From: Rheinheimera salexigens | GTDB lineage: Bacteria > Pseudomonadota > Gammaproteobacteria > Enterobacterales > Alteromonadaceae | Length of the DNA: 64,000 bases | NCBI RefSeq assembly: GCF_001752395.1 | Contig: NZ_MKEK01000001.1 | Coordinates: forward strand, 715,244 to 779,243 | Direction: 5' to 3' | Shown here: one piece after another, positions 1 to 9,032 of the stretch | Layout of the letters: each line of letters begins with the position of its first letter | Numbering within the stretch: the stretch's first letter is position 1 | Notes under the pieces: model-generated | Told to the model about the DNA's origin: nothing | What the model saw: only the letters and a program-made list of their open reading frames with translations | The model's database searches: none | Translations under genes and position numbers: made by a program

Positions 1-752
1 CGGTTAGCGGCATCAACAGGACCATCGCGCTTAATACCTAAATCGGTAGGTGATACTAACACTACACCGTTTAAATACATCCATTGCTGGTTTTGTAGGG
101 CTAAGGCTAAGCCAGAAACGCGAGTGGTGCCGTAGCTTTCACCAATTAAAAACTTAGGTGACTGCCAGCGTTCGGTACGGGTAACAAAGGTATTAAGCCA
201 TTCTGCTAAGTATTTAACGTCAGCATTAACACCAAAGAACATTTTTTGCTGCTCGTCTTTGCTAGGCATTTTGCCATCTTTATTTGGCAGTACCCGTGAG
301 TAACCGGTATTCACTGGGTTAATAAACACGATATCAGCCACATCTAATACTGAATACGGATTAGTTTTTACGCCGTAAGGCTGAACTGGGTAGCCTTCGT
401 CATCCACATTTAATGATTTAGGGCCAGTATAGGCAACATGCATCCAAACTGATGCCGAACCTGGTCCACCATTAAATGACATTAGTAATGGCCGTTTGCT
501 ACGATCTTTAATATCTGAACGTTGGTAATAAGTATAAAATAAGGTGGCGGTTGGCTCACCGTCTTCATTCCAAACTGGCTGAGTACCGGTAGTCGCCGTG
601 TACTCAAACCGTTTACCGTTGACGCTGGTTTTATGTTTAGTAACGACGCTGCTATCAATTTCAATTTGGCGCTCGGTTGCTAGTAACTGGCTGCTACAGA
701 ACAACAGCACTAGCAATAGCGATTTTACTATTGGCATAGTATTTAGTGGCAT
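1..752 (-). CDS. Peptidase S10 (serine carboxypeptidase-like), C-terminus beyond window
   Basis: The reading frame runs from ATG at 752 to the left edge without a stop, so about 250 N-terminal residues are present. They start with a Sec signal peptide (Lys then a Leu-rich core, ending near LLATE), so the enzyme is probably periplasmic. The family marks are clear: the oxyanion-loop motif FNGGPGSASVWMH near residue 90 and the nucleophile motif IGESYGTTR near residue 205, where Ser is the catalytic residue. The Asp and His of the triad lie outside the window. An in-frame ATG at 737 is an alternative start that shortens the signal peptide by five residues. S10 enzymes remove C-terminal residues from peptides at acidic pH; the exact substrate cannot be read here. 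It is transcribed away from the bacterioferritin genes. Confidence 0.9.
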   Translation of the reverse strand, partial: MPLNTMPIVKSLLLVLLFCSSQLLATERQIEIDSSVVTKHKTSVNGKRFEYTATTGTQPVWNEDGEPTATLFYTYYQRSDIKDRSKRPLLMSFNGGPGSASVWMHVAYTGPKSLNVDDEGYPVQPYGVKTNPYSVLDVADIVFINPVNTGYSRVLPNKDGKMPSKDEQQKMFFGVNADVKYLAEWLNTFVTRTERWQSPKFLIGESYGTTRVSGLALALQNQQWMYLNGVVLVSPTDLGIKRDGPVDAAN

Positions 753-918
753 AGTTTTTCCTATGTTGTATTTTTAATTAATCCCAAGATAAGGTTTACC
801 GTAAAAGCTAGAAGATTACAAAAGGCTTGAGACTAAAGCCGTAAAAACTAAGTTAATGTAATTGCGCAGTATTTTTGGTTAAATTTGGTTACGCTAATGG
901 TGGTAATAACGCGAATCG

Positions 919-942
919 TTATCAATAATATGTTATTGATAA
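919..942. promoter_or_regulatory. Perfect 10-bp palindrome, Fur-like operator before bacterioferritin genes
   Basis: TTATCAATAA is followed by TATG and then by TTATTGATAA, an exact inverted repeat centred about 12 bp upstream of the putative -35 box. The A/T-rich GATAA-type half-sites resemble a Fur box, and bacterioferritin is a usual iron-regulated target. The regulator is inferred; another dimeric repressor or activator could bind here. Confidence 0.5.
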
Positions 943-953
943 ATAACGAATTT

Positions 954-982
954 TTGCTTTGTGTGCATTACTGTACTACACT
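954..982 (+). promoter_or_regulatory. Candidate sigma-70 promoter of the bfr pair
   Basis: A -35 like TTGCTT (954-959) and a -10 like TACACT (977-982) are separated by 17 bp. They lie 41 bp before the first start codon, which has a good ribosome site AGGTGA at 1013-1018. Confidence 0.5.
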
Positions 983-1022
983 GTGAGCATAAATTTATTA
1001 ATCCAGAATAAAAGGTGAAGTT

Positions 1023-1496
1023 ATGCAAGGTAATCCTAAAGTTCTCGCTAAGTTAAATGAAGTACTTACCGGCGAATTAACTTCTATTAATCAATACTTT
1101 CTACATGCTCGAATTTATAAAAATTGGGGCTTAAAAGCGTTAAACGATGTTTGTTATAAAAAATCTATAAAAGATATGAAGCAGGCAGATGAGTTAATTG
1201 AACGCATTTTAATGCTAGAAGGTTTACCCAATTTACAAGCCTTAGGTAAGTTGCGCATTGGTGAAGACACCGAAGAAATGCTGCAGTGCGATATTGATTT
1301 TCAGTTAGAGCAACTACCACAACTGCGGGTAGCGATTGCCCTGTGTGAAACAGAGCAAGACTATGTTAGCCGAGATATTCTGACCGACATACTAGAATAT
1401 GAAGAGCAACATTTAGATTGGATAGAAACCCAACAATATCAAATCGAAGCTTTAGGCTTAGCTAATTATCTGCAAGCTCAGTTAGGAGATGAATAA
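1023..1496 (+). CDS. bfr: Bacterioferritin, heme-binding subunit with degenerate ferroxidase site
   Basis: The 157-residue protein aligns end to end with E. coli Bfr by eye (MQGNPKVLAKLN start, QYFLHARIY, GLANYLQAQ end). Met52, the axial heme ligand, is present. Of the six ferroxidase ligands Glu18, Glu127 and His130 are kept, but Glu51 is Asp, His54 is Gln and Glu94 is Gln. It should therefore bind heme at the subunit interface but oxidise iron poorly. It is followed at once by a second bacterioferritin with the opposite residue pattern, so the two probably co-assemble into a 24-mer iron store, as in the two-subunit Bfr systems known from Neisseria. The SD AGGTGA lies five bases before the ATG. 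A Fur-like palindrome stands upstream. Confidence 0.95.
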   Translation: MQGNPKVLAKLNEVLTGELTSINQYFLHARIYKNWGLKALNDVCYKKSIKDMKQADELIERILMLEGLPNLQALGKLRIGEDTEEMLQCDIDFQLEQLPQLRVAIALCETEQDYVSRDILTDILEYEEQHLDWIETQQYQIEALGLANYLQAQLGDE

Positions 1497-1497
1497 T

Positions 1498-1965
1498 ATG
1501 AAAGGCAACACTAAGATTATTTCCGCGCTCAACACCTTATTAGCCAACGAGCTAGCGGCAATGGATCAATACTTTATTCACTCTCGTATGTATGAAGATT
1601 GGGGCTTACAAAAGTTATTTGTTCGTATAGATCATGAGTTTGAGGACGAAAAAGGCCATGCTTCAGCATTAATAGAGCGCATTCTGTTTTTAGAAGGCGT
1701 GCCAGATATGAGTAAGCGCGATGCTATTCATGTTGGTAAAAACGTGCCGGAAATGCTGCAAAACGATTTAAATGTTGAATACAGCGTGGCTAAGTTACTA
1801 AAACAAACCATGGCCTTGTGTGAGCAAGAGCAAGATTATGTTACCCGTAATATTTTACAAACCTTGTTAGCTGATACCGAGATTGATCACGCCCATTGGT
1901 TAGAGCAGCAACTAAAATTAATTAAAGTATTAGGCTTACCTAATTACTTACAATCACAAATGTAA
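1498..1965 (+). CDS. bfr: Bacterioferritin, catalytic (ferroxidase) subunit
   Basis: Start chosen at ATG 1498, because the SD AGGAG (1484-1488) stands nine bases before it; the in-frame ATG at 1489 is only one base from that SD. The 155-residue product begins MKGNTKII like other Bfr proteins. Ferroxidase ligands Glu18, Glu51, His54 and Glu94 are present, with the last Glu/His pair shifted by one residue (Glu128, His131 in DTEIDHAHW). The heme ligand Met52 is replaced by Lys, so this subunit oxidises Fe(II) but should not bind heme on its own. The start lies one base after the TAA of the heme-binding subunit, so the two are one operon and likely translationally coupled. Confidence 0.95.
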   Translation: MKGNTKIISALNTLLANELAAMDQYFIHSRMYEDWGLQKLFVRIDHEFEDEKGHASALIERILFLEGVPDMSKRDAIHVGKNVPEMLQNDLNVEYSVAKLLKQTMALCEQEQDYVTRNILQTLLADTEIDHAHWLEQQLKLIKVLGLPNYLQSQM

Positions 1966-2054
1966 GCTGTAGCAATTGTTACTTGCTGTCGAAAAGGGAT
2001 AGCCGTGGAAAACGACAGTTAGATAAGTGACAGACATGCTACATGCTAAGCATT

Positions 2055-2082
2055 AAAGCCGGTTTTATTACCGGCTTTTTTA
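2055..2082 (+). terminator. Rho-independent terminator after bfr pair
   Basis: AAAGCCGG and CCGGCTTT form a perfect 8-bp stem around an eight-base loop, followed by a run of Ts. It lies 90 bases after the second bfr stop. Confidence 0.9.
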
Positions 2083-2241
2083 TGGCTATTTTATGGCGGT
2101 TTTAGCGATGTATTAGCTATGTAGTAGCATAGACACATTTTATTACAAACCAGTACCACTGTAGGCTGGCACTAGATTCAGAGCTTGGTTAGAGTAGGCG
2201 ATAGCAAATTGACTCCCTAAAATATATAAATGGAATTTAGC

Positions 2242-5124
2242 ATGAAAAAAATTCTAATGGTTAGTGCAGTCGCACTAGCGGTACTAGCAGGCTGTGCCTC
2301 TGAGAAAAGTACTACCAATAGCCAAGCTAGCCAGCAGCAACAACTGCAAATACAAGTGATTACCAGCCCGAATGATCAGCGCGCTTATAAAGTATTAACC
2401 TTAAATAATAAGCTAGAAGTGATGCTGGTATCCGATCCAACGGCAGAGAAGTCGGCAGCGGCATTAAGTGTCGGTGTTGGATTTGATTAACAAGACCCTA
2501 TGAGCCAGCAGGGTATGGCGCATTATTTGGAACATATGCTGTTTTTAGGCACCGAGCGCTACCCCGATACCAAAGGCTATAGTGAGTTTATGACCAAAAA
2601 TGGTGGAGCGCAAAATGCCTACACTTGGTTAGATATCACTAACTATATGTTTAAAGTTAATAACGATGCCTATGACGAAGCTTTAGATCGTTTCTCCGAC
2701 TTTTTTAAAGCGCCAAAGCTGTATCCAGAATATACCGATAAAGAAAAAAATGCCGTTAATGCCGAATGGTCAATGCGTCGCGAAATGGACTTTTTTGGCC
2801 AATATAAGCTGTCACGTGCCATGATGGGGCAACATCCTGCCAACCGGTTTTTAATTGGTAATTTAGAAACTTTAGGCGACAAAGCTAACAGTAATTTACA
2901 TGCCGAAACTGTGGCGTTTTATAATCAATATTATTCAGCAAACATAATGAAAGTGGCGTTGATAAGTAATTTACCGCTAGTTGAAATGGAAACATTAGCC
3001 AAAAAGCACTTTGCTAATATTAAGAATAAAAATATTGCTAAACCCAGCGTAACCGAACAACTGGATTTTAGTCAGCTCGGTGCTAAACGCATTTACTATG
3101 TACCGAATGAAGATGTAAAACAGTTACGCATCGATTTTACTATCGATAACAACGCTGAACAATTTGCGGTAAAACCGAATGAGTTTGTCAGTTATTTATT
3201 AGGCTCAGAAATGCCAGGCAGTCCGGCTGAGCAATTAAAAGCAATGGGTTTAATTTCCCAATTAAGCAGTAGTGCCACGCCAGATTTATATGGTAACTAT
3301 GGCGCACTAAGTATTGATGTTGACTTAACCGACGCCGGTATGCAAAACCGCGAAGGTATAGTTGCGGTAATTATGCAATATATTGCACTAATACAGCGTG
3401 AGGGTGTTGATAGTAAATACTTTAGTGAAATTCAAACTAGCTTAAATAATAAGTTTCGTTTTTTAGAAAAAAGCGATGAATTTAGCTATGTCGCTAATTT
3501 AACCGATGCTATGCAAAAAGTGCCCGCTAAGCATGCGATTAATGCCAACTACTTTTATCAGCAGTTTGATGCTGCAGCAGTGCAACAAGTATTACAGCAA
3601 TTAACACCAGAGCGGTTACGAGTTTGGTATATCAGTCAGCAAGAGCCCAGCGATAGCGCACTACACTTTTATGATGGTAAATATAAAATTGCTGATATTA
3701 GCTTAGAAGAGCAACAAAGTTGGCAGCAATCGCCTTCATTAGCGTTAACTTTACCGACAGTAAACCGGTTATTACCAGAACAGTTCGCCATTAAGCAAAA
3801 TGCCAAACAAGATAAACCACAGCTGGAACTGGAGCAGCATGACATTAAAGCTTGGTTGTATCCAAGCCAAGAGTTTGCTCATCAACCTAAAGGTAGCCTA
3901 ACCCTACTGATTAATACTAAAAGCGCACAACAGGATGTTAGAGCAAGCGTAATGCTGGCTATATGGCGCGATATTTATAACTTGCAACAAAGTGCTTTAG
4001 CAACTGAAGCTTCTATTGCGGGTATGCAAATGGGCTTAAGTGAAGGCAATGGTTTAATTCTTACGGTTGCCGGCTTTACCGATAAACAACCGCAATTAAT
4101 CCAGCAAGCGTTAGCCGGTTTAAACTTCAATGTAGATCAGCAAAGCTTTACTCAAGCGCTAGATCGTTTTATACGCGGTGTGCAAAATCAGTCTAAGCAA
4201 TTTCCTTATTATCAAGCATTTAATGCTTATAATAAGCTGATCCGTAACGGCAATAACGAACCAGAGCAATTAGTTACTGCAGCACAAAGTCTGACGCTAC
4301 AGCAACTGCAGCAATTTATGCAGCAGACGCTAGCGCATAATCATTTACGCTTGTTTGCTTTTGGTAATTATGATCAAAAAGATTTGCAGCACGTTGTTAG
4401 TGAGGTAAACCAAAGTTTACCGGCAGAGCGGGTAACGCAGCCGTATCAAGCTACTGCTTATTGGCAGCCACAACCTGGGCAAACTTTAGTGATCCAGCGC
4501 GATATTGATGTGGCCGATGTGGCATTAATGGATGTGCATATTCACCCAGAGCCTTCATATCGGCAATTGGCTAGCGCCACAGTATTAGGCAGTCACTTTA
4601 GTAATATAGCCTTTGATAAACTGCGCACAGAAGAGCAACTGGCTTATGCAGTAGGCGGTACCGCAACTAAAGTAGATAACTATGTCGGCTTTGCCATGTA
4701 TATCCAAACACCGGTAAAAAGTGTGTTAGATATGCAGGCTCGGTTCGATAAATTTAAACAACAATATGCGACTGAATTAGCCGCATTAACTGAGCCGCAA
4801 TTTGAGCAGTTAAAAGCCAGCACCTTAATTACCCTAAAACAGCCGGCTAAAAACTTGCAACAAGAAGTGGCGCCGCTATTAAGTGATTGGTATCAAGAAA
4901 AGTTTAGCTTTGACAGTAAACAAAAACTAATTGCTGCCGTTGAGCAAGTCACACTAGCGGATGTTAGCGCCTTTTATCAGCAAACCATGTTAAACCCAGA
5001 GGCTGCACGGGTATCAGTGCAAATGCGCGGCACTAAATTTCAGCAACAACCTTTTGCTAATTTACCTAAGCAGACGTTAGTGTCCGATATTGCTGAGTTT
5101 CAACGCAATATGGCTAAACAGTAA
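2242..5124 (+). pseudogene. M16 (pitrilysin/insulinase) metallopeptidase lipoprotein, split by in-frame TAA
   Basis: One continuous frame encodes a protein of about 960 residues, the size of E. coli protease III, but TAA at 2488-2490 interrupts it. The N-terminal piece has a lipoprotein signal (MKKILMVSAVALAVLAGC, lipobox LAGC), best begun at ATG 2242 because GGA at 2232-2234 can serve as SD; ATG 2230 is upstream in frame. Ten codons after the stop comes the inverted zinc motif HYLEH (2521-2535), then the distal Glu in NAVNAEW, so active-site and signal halves are separated. The C-terminal M16 repeats are intact to 5124. Restart at ATG 2500 has no SD and would give a protein without export signal. 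The gene is therefore dead, a recent mutation, or a sequence error. Intact, it would degrade small peptides in the periplasm from a membrane anchor. Confidence 0.85.
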
Positions 5125-5192
5125 GATTAAATAGTAGGGCAAAACAATAAACCTTAGGCTTGGCTTACTTTAGCTAAGGCCAATTAATGCAA

Positions 5193-5233
5193 ATAAGCCA
5201 GGCTGCTGTAGACGCTTGGCTTATCTTTTTTTT
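5193..5233 (+). terminator. Terminator after M16 gene
   Basis: ATAAGCCAGGC pairs with GCTTGGCTTAT (11 bp with one G-T pair), followed by C and eight Ts. It ends transcription before the zinc-receptor promoter. Confidence 0.9.
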
Positions 5234-5292
5234 ATCCCCATCCAACGCAAAAACCAAATTTATTTTCTTTAACGGTTGCCCGATAACTACAA

Positions 5293-5340
5293 AATGTTAT
5301 AACATCACAAACCTTAACCATAATGTTATACTATCACGTT
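5293..5340. promoter_or_regulatory. Two Zur-like boxes over the promoter of the zinc receptor gene
   Basis: AATGTTATAACATCACA (5293-5309) and AATGTTATACTATCACGTT (5322-5340) are two copies of a motif close to the enterobacterial Zur operator (core GTTATA-N-TATAAC). The second has the better symmetry. A -35 like TTGCCC (5276-5281) and -10 like TATAAC (5298-5303), 16 bp apart, overlap the first copy, so a bound repressor would block the polymerase. The downstream gene encodes a His-rich receptor, which fits zinc control. Confidence 0.75.
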
Positions 5341-5456
5341 ACTGTAATGCCGGAGTTAAGTCTGGTGTAGAGCGATTTTAGATTGATATTTAGACTACAG
5401 TAGTCTGTATTTTTAAGCTTAGTAAGTAACGTGTCAGTGTCAGAATAGGAGTGAAA

Positions 5457-7868
5457 ATGTTTAATAAAACGGTTTTAGCCAGCCTAATTACAGCTGCGGT
5501 ATTTTCTAGCCCACTATGGGCACAAGCAGTCAAAGGTGTCGTAACCGATACCGCTGGTAAACCTCTTACTGGTGCAGAAATATCGATTATTGGTGAGAAT
5601 ATTCGGGTTAAGTCAGACAGTGACGGCCGTTTTATTATTGATAATTTGCATACCCTCGATGCCGAGTTACACGTTGAAGCCAGTGGTTATGCCCACCGTA
5701 ATTTTCATTTCAACGTGCCAGAAGAAGGCTTAACCGATTTAAAATTAACATTATTATCATCGGCAATAGAAGTGATTGATGTTAAAGCCAGCCCATTTCA
5801 TGCTTCTGCCAATGAATCAGCGTTACCGGTCAGTGTGCTGGCGGGTGATAATCTTAAAATGCGTCAGGCTGCTACGCTAGGTGATACCTTAAAAAATGAA
5901 GTTGGGGTGCATAGTAGTTTTTACGGTGGTGTTACCAGTAGCCCTATTATTCGCGGTTTAGATGGTCCTAGAGTGTTAATTACTCAAAACGGTTTAGATT
6001 CAGGTGATGCCTCTCGGGTGGGCCCTGATCATAGTGTGGCAGCTGAAGCCAGCACCGCCACCCAAATTGAAGTGTTACGTGGCCCAGCAACCTTATTTTA
6101 TGGTAGCGGTGCTATTGGTGGTGTGGTTAACGTGGTTGATCAGCGTGTTCCCACGGATAGCAGTACCCGCGCCGAATGGATGCTAGAGCATGGCTCAGGT
6201 AATAACGAAAAACTGGCCGCGGGCTCTATTAGCAGCGGTGGCGATAATTTTGCTGTATATGCGGATGGTTTTATTCGTGATAACGATGCTTATAAAATTC
6301 CGCATCGCAATTCACATAGCGAGGCAGATGACGATCACGCCGAGCACGCTGATGAAGCGTTAGGCAATAAAGTGGAAAATACCCAAGCTAAAGCGACCGG
6401 TTTTACTTTAGGCGGCAGTTATTTACTCGATAATGGTTTTGTGGGTGTTTCTTATGGCCGAATGGATCGTGAATACGGCATTCCAGGCCATAGCCATGCA
6501 GGTCACAATCATGCAGAAGCTGAGGCGACTCCAGATGTACATGCCGAATTAAGCCAAAACCGTTGGCAGTTATTAAGCGAGCTTAATTTACAGCATAACT
6601 TTATTCGCCAAATTAATACCCGTTTTGCTTATACTGATTATCAGCATAAAGAGATTGAAGGCACCGAGATAGGTACAGTGTTTAGTAATGATAGTTACGA
6701 GGCACGGGTCGAGATATTACATCGGCCACGTTTCGATTGGTTAGGTGGCATTAGTGTGCATTACAAATATAGTGATTTTGCTGCGGTGGGTGAAGAAGCC
6801 TTTACACCCCCTTCACGCAGTGAAATGTTAGCCTTAGCCTGGATGGAAGAGCGTCATTTTGGCCCAGTATTATTGCAATTAGGTGCGCGAATAGAACAAG
6901 TCACTATAGATGCTAGCAACGTGGTATTGCCTAGTTTAGAGTTACATTCACATGATGCTGCTCCAGAAGCAGGCCATGATGAGACTAGCCAAATATTTGC
7001 CTTTAAACAGAAATTTACCCCTTATAGCTTATCAGCCGGCGCGGTATGGGATTTTGCTGAAGGTTATAACCTGGGTTTGTCATTGTCACGTTCAGAGCGT
7101 GCCCCTTCAGCAGCAGAATTACTCGCCTTCGGCCCGCATATTGGTACGGCCTCTTATGAAGTCGGCGCCTTATTTAATTTAGATGCTGATGGCGATAGTT
7201 TTATAGTTAACAACCAACCTATTAAGTTAGAAACCGCTAATAATATCGATTTGTCGCTACGCAAATTTAGTGGTGATTTTGGTTTTATATTTAATGCTTT
7301 TTATAACCAAATTGATAATTATTATTATCAGCGTAATACCGGTTTATTAGCCGAAAGTGGCCATGATCATGCTGCAACAACCCCAGGCTCTGAAGCTGCA
7401 CATGAGCACGAAGATGAGCTGCCGGTGTACTTATTTAGCCCAGCGGATGTCCGGTTACATGGTTTTGAAGGCCAGTTTGTCTGGCGCATGGCCGATCCAT
7501 ATACCTTAACGTTACAAGCCGACTATATTAGAGCCCGCTTACAGCAAGGTGGTGATTTACCTCGTACACCGCCACTGCGTTTAGCAGCAGAATTTGGCTA
7601 TGATTTAGGTGATGTCAGTGCTGACATTCGTGCTACTCGTTATTTGAAACAAGACAAAGTAGCGGCAGAAGAATCAGCAACAGCTGGCTATACCTTAGTT
7701 GATGCCAGCGTTAACTATCGGGTGTACTTAGCAGGGCAAGAAATATCACTGTATGTGAAAGGACAAAATTTAACCAATGAATATGCCGCTGTGCATACGT
7801 CATTTTTAAAAGATATTGCCCCTTTACCTGGCCGTTCATTTGCACTTGGCGTTCGGGGTAGTTTTTAA
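5457..7868 (+). CDS. znuD: TonB-dependent outer-membrane receptor, probably for zinc (ZnuD-like)
   Basis: Start chosen at ATG 5457, five bases after the SD AGGAG; the in-frame GTG 5451 overlaps that SD. A signal peptide ending at WAQA is followed by a carboxypeptidase-like regulatory domain (residues about 25-105, VKGVVTDTAGKPLTGA), a plug domain (PIIRGLDGPRVLI, LRGPATLFYGSGAIGG) and a 22-strand-type barrel ending in Phe. Three external loops are rich in His, Asp and Glu (near 5-kb positions 6320-6350, 6480-6540 and 7360-7420; for example GHSHAGHNHAE), the hallmark of zinc receptors of the ZnuD type. With the two Zur-like boxes upstream this makes zinc the most likely substrate, imported through the outer membrane when zinc is scarce. 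Another divalent metal cannot be excluded. Confidence 0.88.
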   Translation: MFNKTVLASLITAAVFSSPLWAQAVKGVVTDTAGKPLTGAEISIIGENIRVKSDSDGRFIIDNLHTLDAELHVEASGYAHRNFHFNVPEEGLTDLKLTLLSSAIEVIDVKASPFHASANESALPVSVLAGDNLKMRQAATLGDTLKNEVGVHSSFYGGVTSSPIIRGLDGPRVLITQNGLDSGDASRVGPDHSVAAEASTATQIEVLRGPATLFYGSGAIGGVVNVVDQRVPTDSSTRAEWMLEHGSGNNEKLAAGSISSGGDNFAVYADGFIRDNDAYKIPHRNSHSEADDDHAEHADEALGNKVENTQAKATGFTLGGSYLLDNGFVGVSYGRMDREYGIPGHSHAGHNHAEAEATPDVHAELSQNRWQLLSELNLQHNFIRQINTRFAYTDYQHKEIEGTEIGTVFSNDSYEARVEILHRPRFDWLGGISVHYKYSDFAAVGEEAFTPPSRSEMLALAWMEERHFGPVLLQLGARIEQVTIDASNVVLPSLELHSHDAAPEAGHDETSQIFAFKQKFTPYSLSAGAVWDFAEGYNLGLSLSRSERAPSAAELLAFGPHIGTASYEVGALFNLDADGDSFIVNNQPIKLETANNIDLSLRKFSGDFGFIFNAFYNQIDNYYYQRNTGLLAESGHDHAATTPGSEAAHEHEDELPVYLFSPADVRLHGFEGQFVWRMADPYTLTLQADYIRARLQQGGDLPRTPPLRLAAEFGYDLGDVSADIRATRYLKQDKVAAEESATAGYTLVDASVNYRVYLAGQEISLYVKGQNLTNEYAAVHTSFLKDIAPLPGRSFALGVRGSF

Positions 7869-7896
7869 CAAACTGTTTTTATAATACGACAGAGTT

Positions 7897-7934
7897 AGCT
7901 TTCTGTTAGCGATGAAATACGTTAGCAGAAAGCT
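7897..7934 (+). terminator. Long hairpin after the zinc receptor gene
   Basis: AGCTTTCTGTTAGCG pairs over 15 bp (two G-T pairs) with CGTTAGCAGAAAGCT around an eight-base loop. The T-run after it is poor (AGTTTGT), so it may be a weak terminator or an mRNA-end stabiliser. Confidence 0.6.
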
Positions 7935-7940
7935 AGTTTG

Positions 7941-7971
7941 TATTGAGAACCATTCTTGTTTGTGTTCTAAT
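7941..7971 (+). promoter_or_regulatory. Fur-like box overlapping promoter of the iron ABC transporter
   Basis: ATTGAGAACCATTCTTGTTT (7942-7961) matches the Fur pattern GAGAA-N-CATTCT closely. A -35 TTGAGA (7943-7948) lies inside it and a -10 TCTAAT (7966-7971) follows after 17 bp, so Fur binding would occlude the promoter. The target, a ferric-ion transporter, is a standard Fur gene. Confidence 0.75.
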
Positions 7972-8008
7972 CACGGCATTATTTTAGTGTCGTCACTGGA
8001 GCAGCAGA

Positions 8009-9025
8009 ATGAAATTAGTTAGCGTTATTAGTTTAGTTGGTGCAAGTGTATTAAGTAGTTTTTTGCCTATGGCTAACGCTGCTGAAGTTAATGTTTACTC
8101 TGGCCGACAAGAAGAATTAGTTAAACCATTATTAGAAAGATTTACTGCCGAAACGGGTATTAAGGTTAATCTTATTACCGGTAAAGCGGATGAGTTAATT
8201 AGCCGTATGGTCAGTGAAGGGCGCAATAGCCCTGCTGATATTATCATTAGCTCCGATGTCGGTCGTTTATATCGAGCCAAACAACAGCAAGTGCTGCAAG
8301 CCGTTCAATCAGACACCTTAACTGAAACCATTCCAAGTGCATTGCGTGATCCTAACGGCTATTGGTATGGGCTAACCATGCGCGCTCGGCCTATTATGTA
8401 TGTTACCGCTAAAGTTGATGCCTCAGAACTATCTACTTATGCCGATTTGGCTAATGCTAAATGGAAAGGCCGTATTTGTGTTCGCTCTTCAGATAATATC
8501 TATAACCAATCGTTAACGGCCAGCTTTATTGCTCATGATGGTGCTGCGGCAACAGCTAAATGGGCACAAGGTTTTGTGGCTAATTTTGCTCAGCCGCCAC
8601 GAGGCGGTGATCGCGATCAAATCAAAGCTGCCGCCGCAGGCATGTGCGATATAGTTATTGCTAACACCTATTATTTAGCCGGTATGTTAGCGGATGATAG
8701 CCAAAAAGCTGCTGCAGAAAAGCTTAGTGTATTTTGGCCAAATCAAGCTACAGACGGCGTACACGTAAATATTTCTGGTGCCGGTGTGGCTAAATATGCA
8801 CCCAATAAAGCCCAAGCAGTTAAGTTGCTAGAATTTATGACCACTGCTGACGCTCAGCGTTGGTATGCCGAAGCAAATCATGAATACTCTATTCGTGCAG
8901 ATGTTGCCAGTAGCGACATTTTACAGCGTTTCGGTGAATTTAAAGCCGATACTTTACAGTTAGAGAACTTAGGCGAATTAAATGCAGATGCAATTCGCTT
9001 AATGGATCGTGCTGGCTGGAAGTAA
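8009..9025 (+). CDS. fbpA: Ferric iron ABC transporter, periplasmic binding protein
   Basis: The 338-residue protein has a cleavable signal peptide (MKLVSVISLVGASV to ANAAEV) and the class of extracellular solute-binding fold of the FbpA/FutA/IdiA family, beginning VNVYSGRQEELV. The adjacent Tyr pair in VIANTYYLAG is the usual Fe(III)-binding pair of this family, and HEYSIRADV near the end is typical too. It captures Fe(III) in the periplasm and hands it to the permease encoded next. The SD GGAG lies seven bases before the start. A Fur-like box overlaps its promoter, and fbpB and fbpC follow without a terminator, so the three form one iron-regulated operon. Confidence 0.93.
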   Translation: MKLVSVISLVGASVLSSFLPMANAAEVNVYSGRQEELVKPLLERFTAETGIKVNLITGKADELISRMVSEGRNSPADIIISSDVGRLYRAKQQQVLQAVQSDTLTETIPSALRDPNGYWYGLTMRARPIMYVTAKVDASELSTYADLANAKWKGRICVRSSDNIYNQSLTASFIAHDGAAATAKWAQGFVANFAQPPRGGDRDQIKAAAAGMCDIVIANTYYLAGMLADDSQKAAAEKLSVFWPNQATDGVHVNISGAGVAKYAPNKAQAVKLLEFMTTADAQRWYAEANHEYSIRADVASSDILQRFGEFKADTLQLENLGELNADAIRLMDRAGWK

Positions 9026-9032
9026 TTGCCTG

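Noticed and set aside
2488..2490. Stop-codon recoding to explain the M16 split
   Set aside because: The codon is TAA, not the TGA or TAG used in known selenocysteine or pyrrolysine recoding, and no downstream structure was seen.
5187..5381. 64-residue open frame between the M16 gene and the zinc receptor
   Set aside because: It runs through a terminator and two operator boxes and has no SD.
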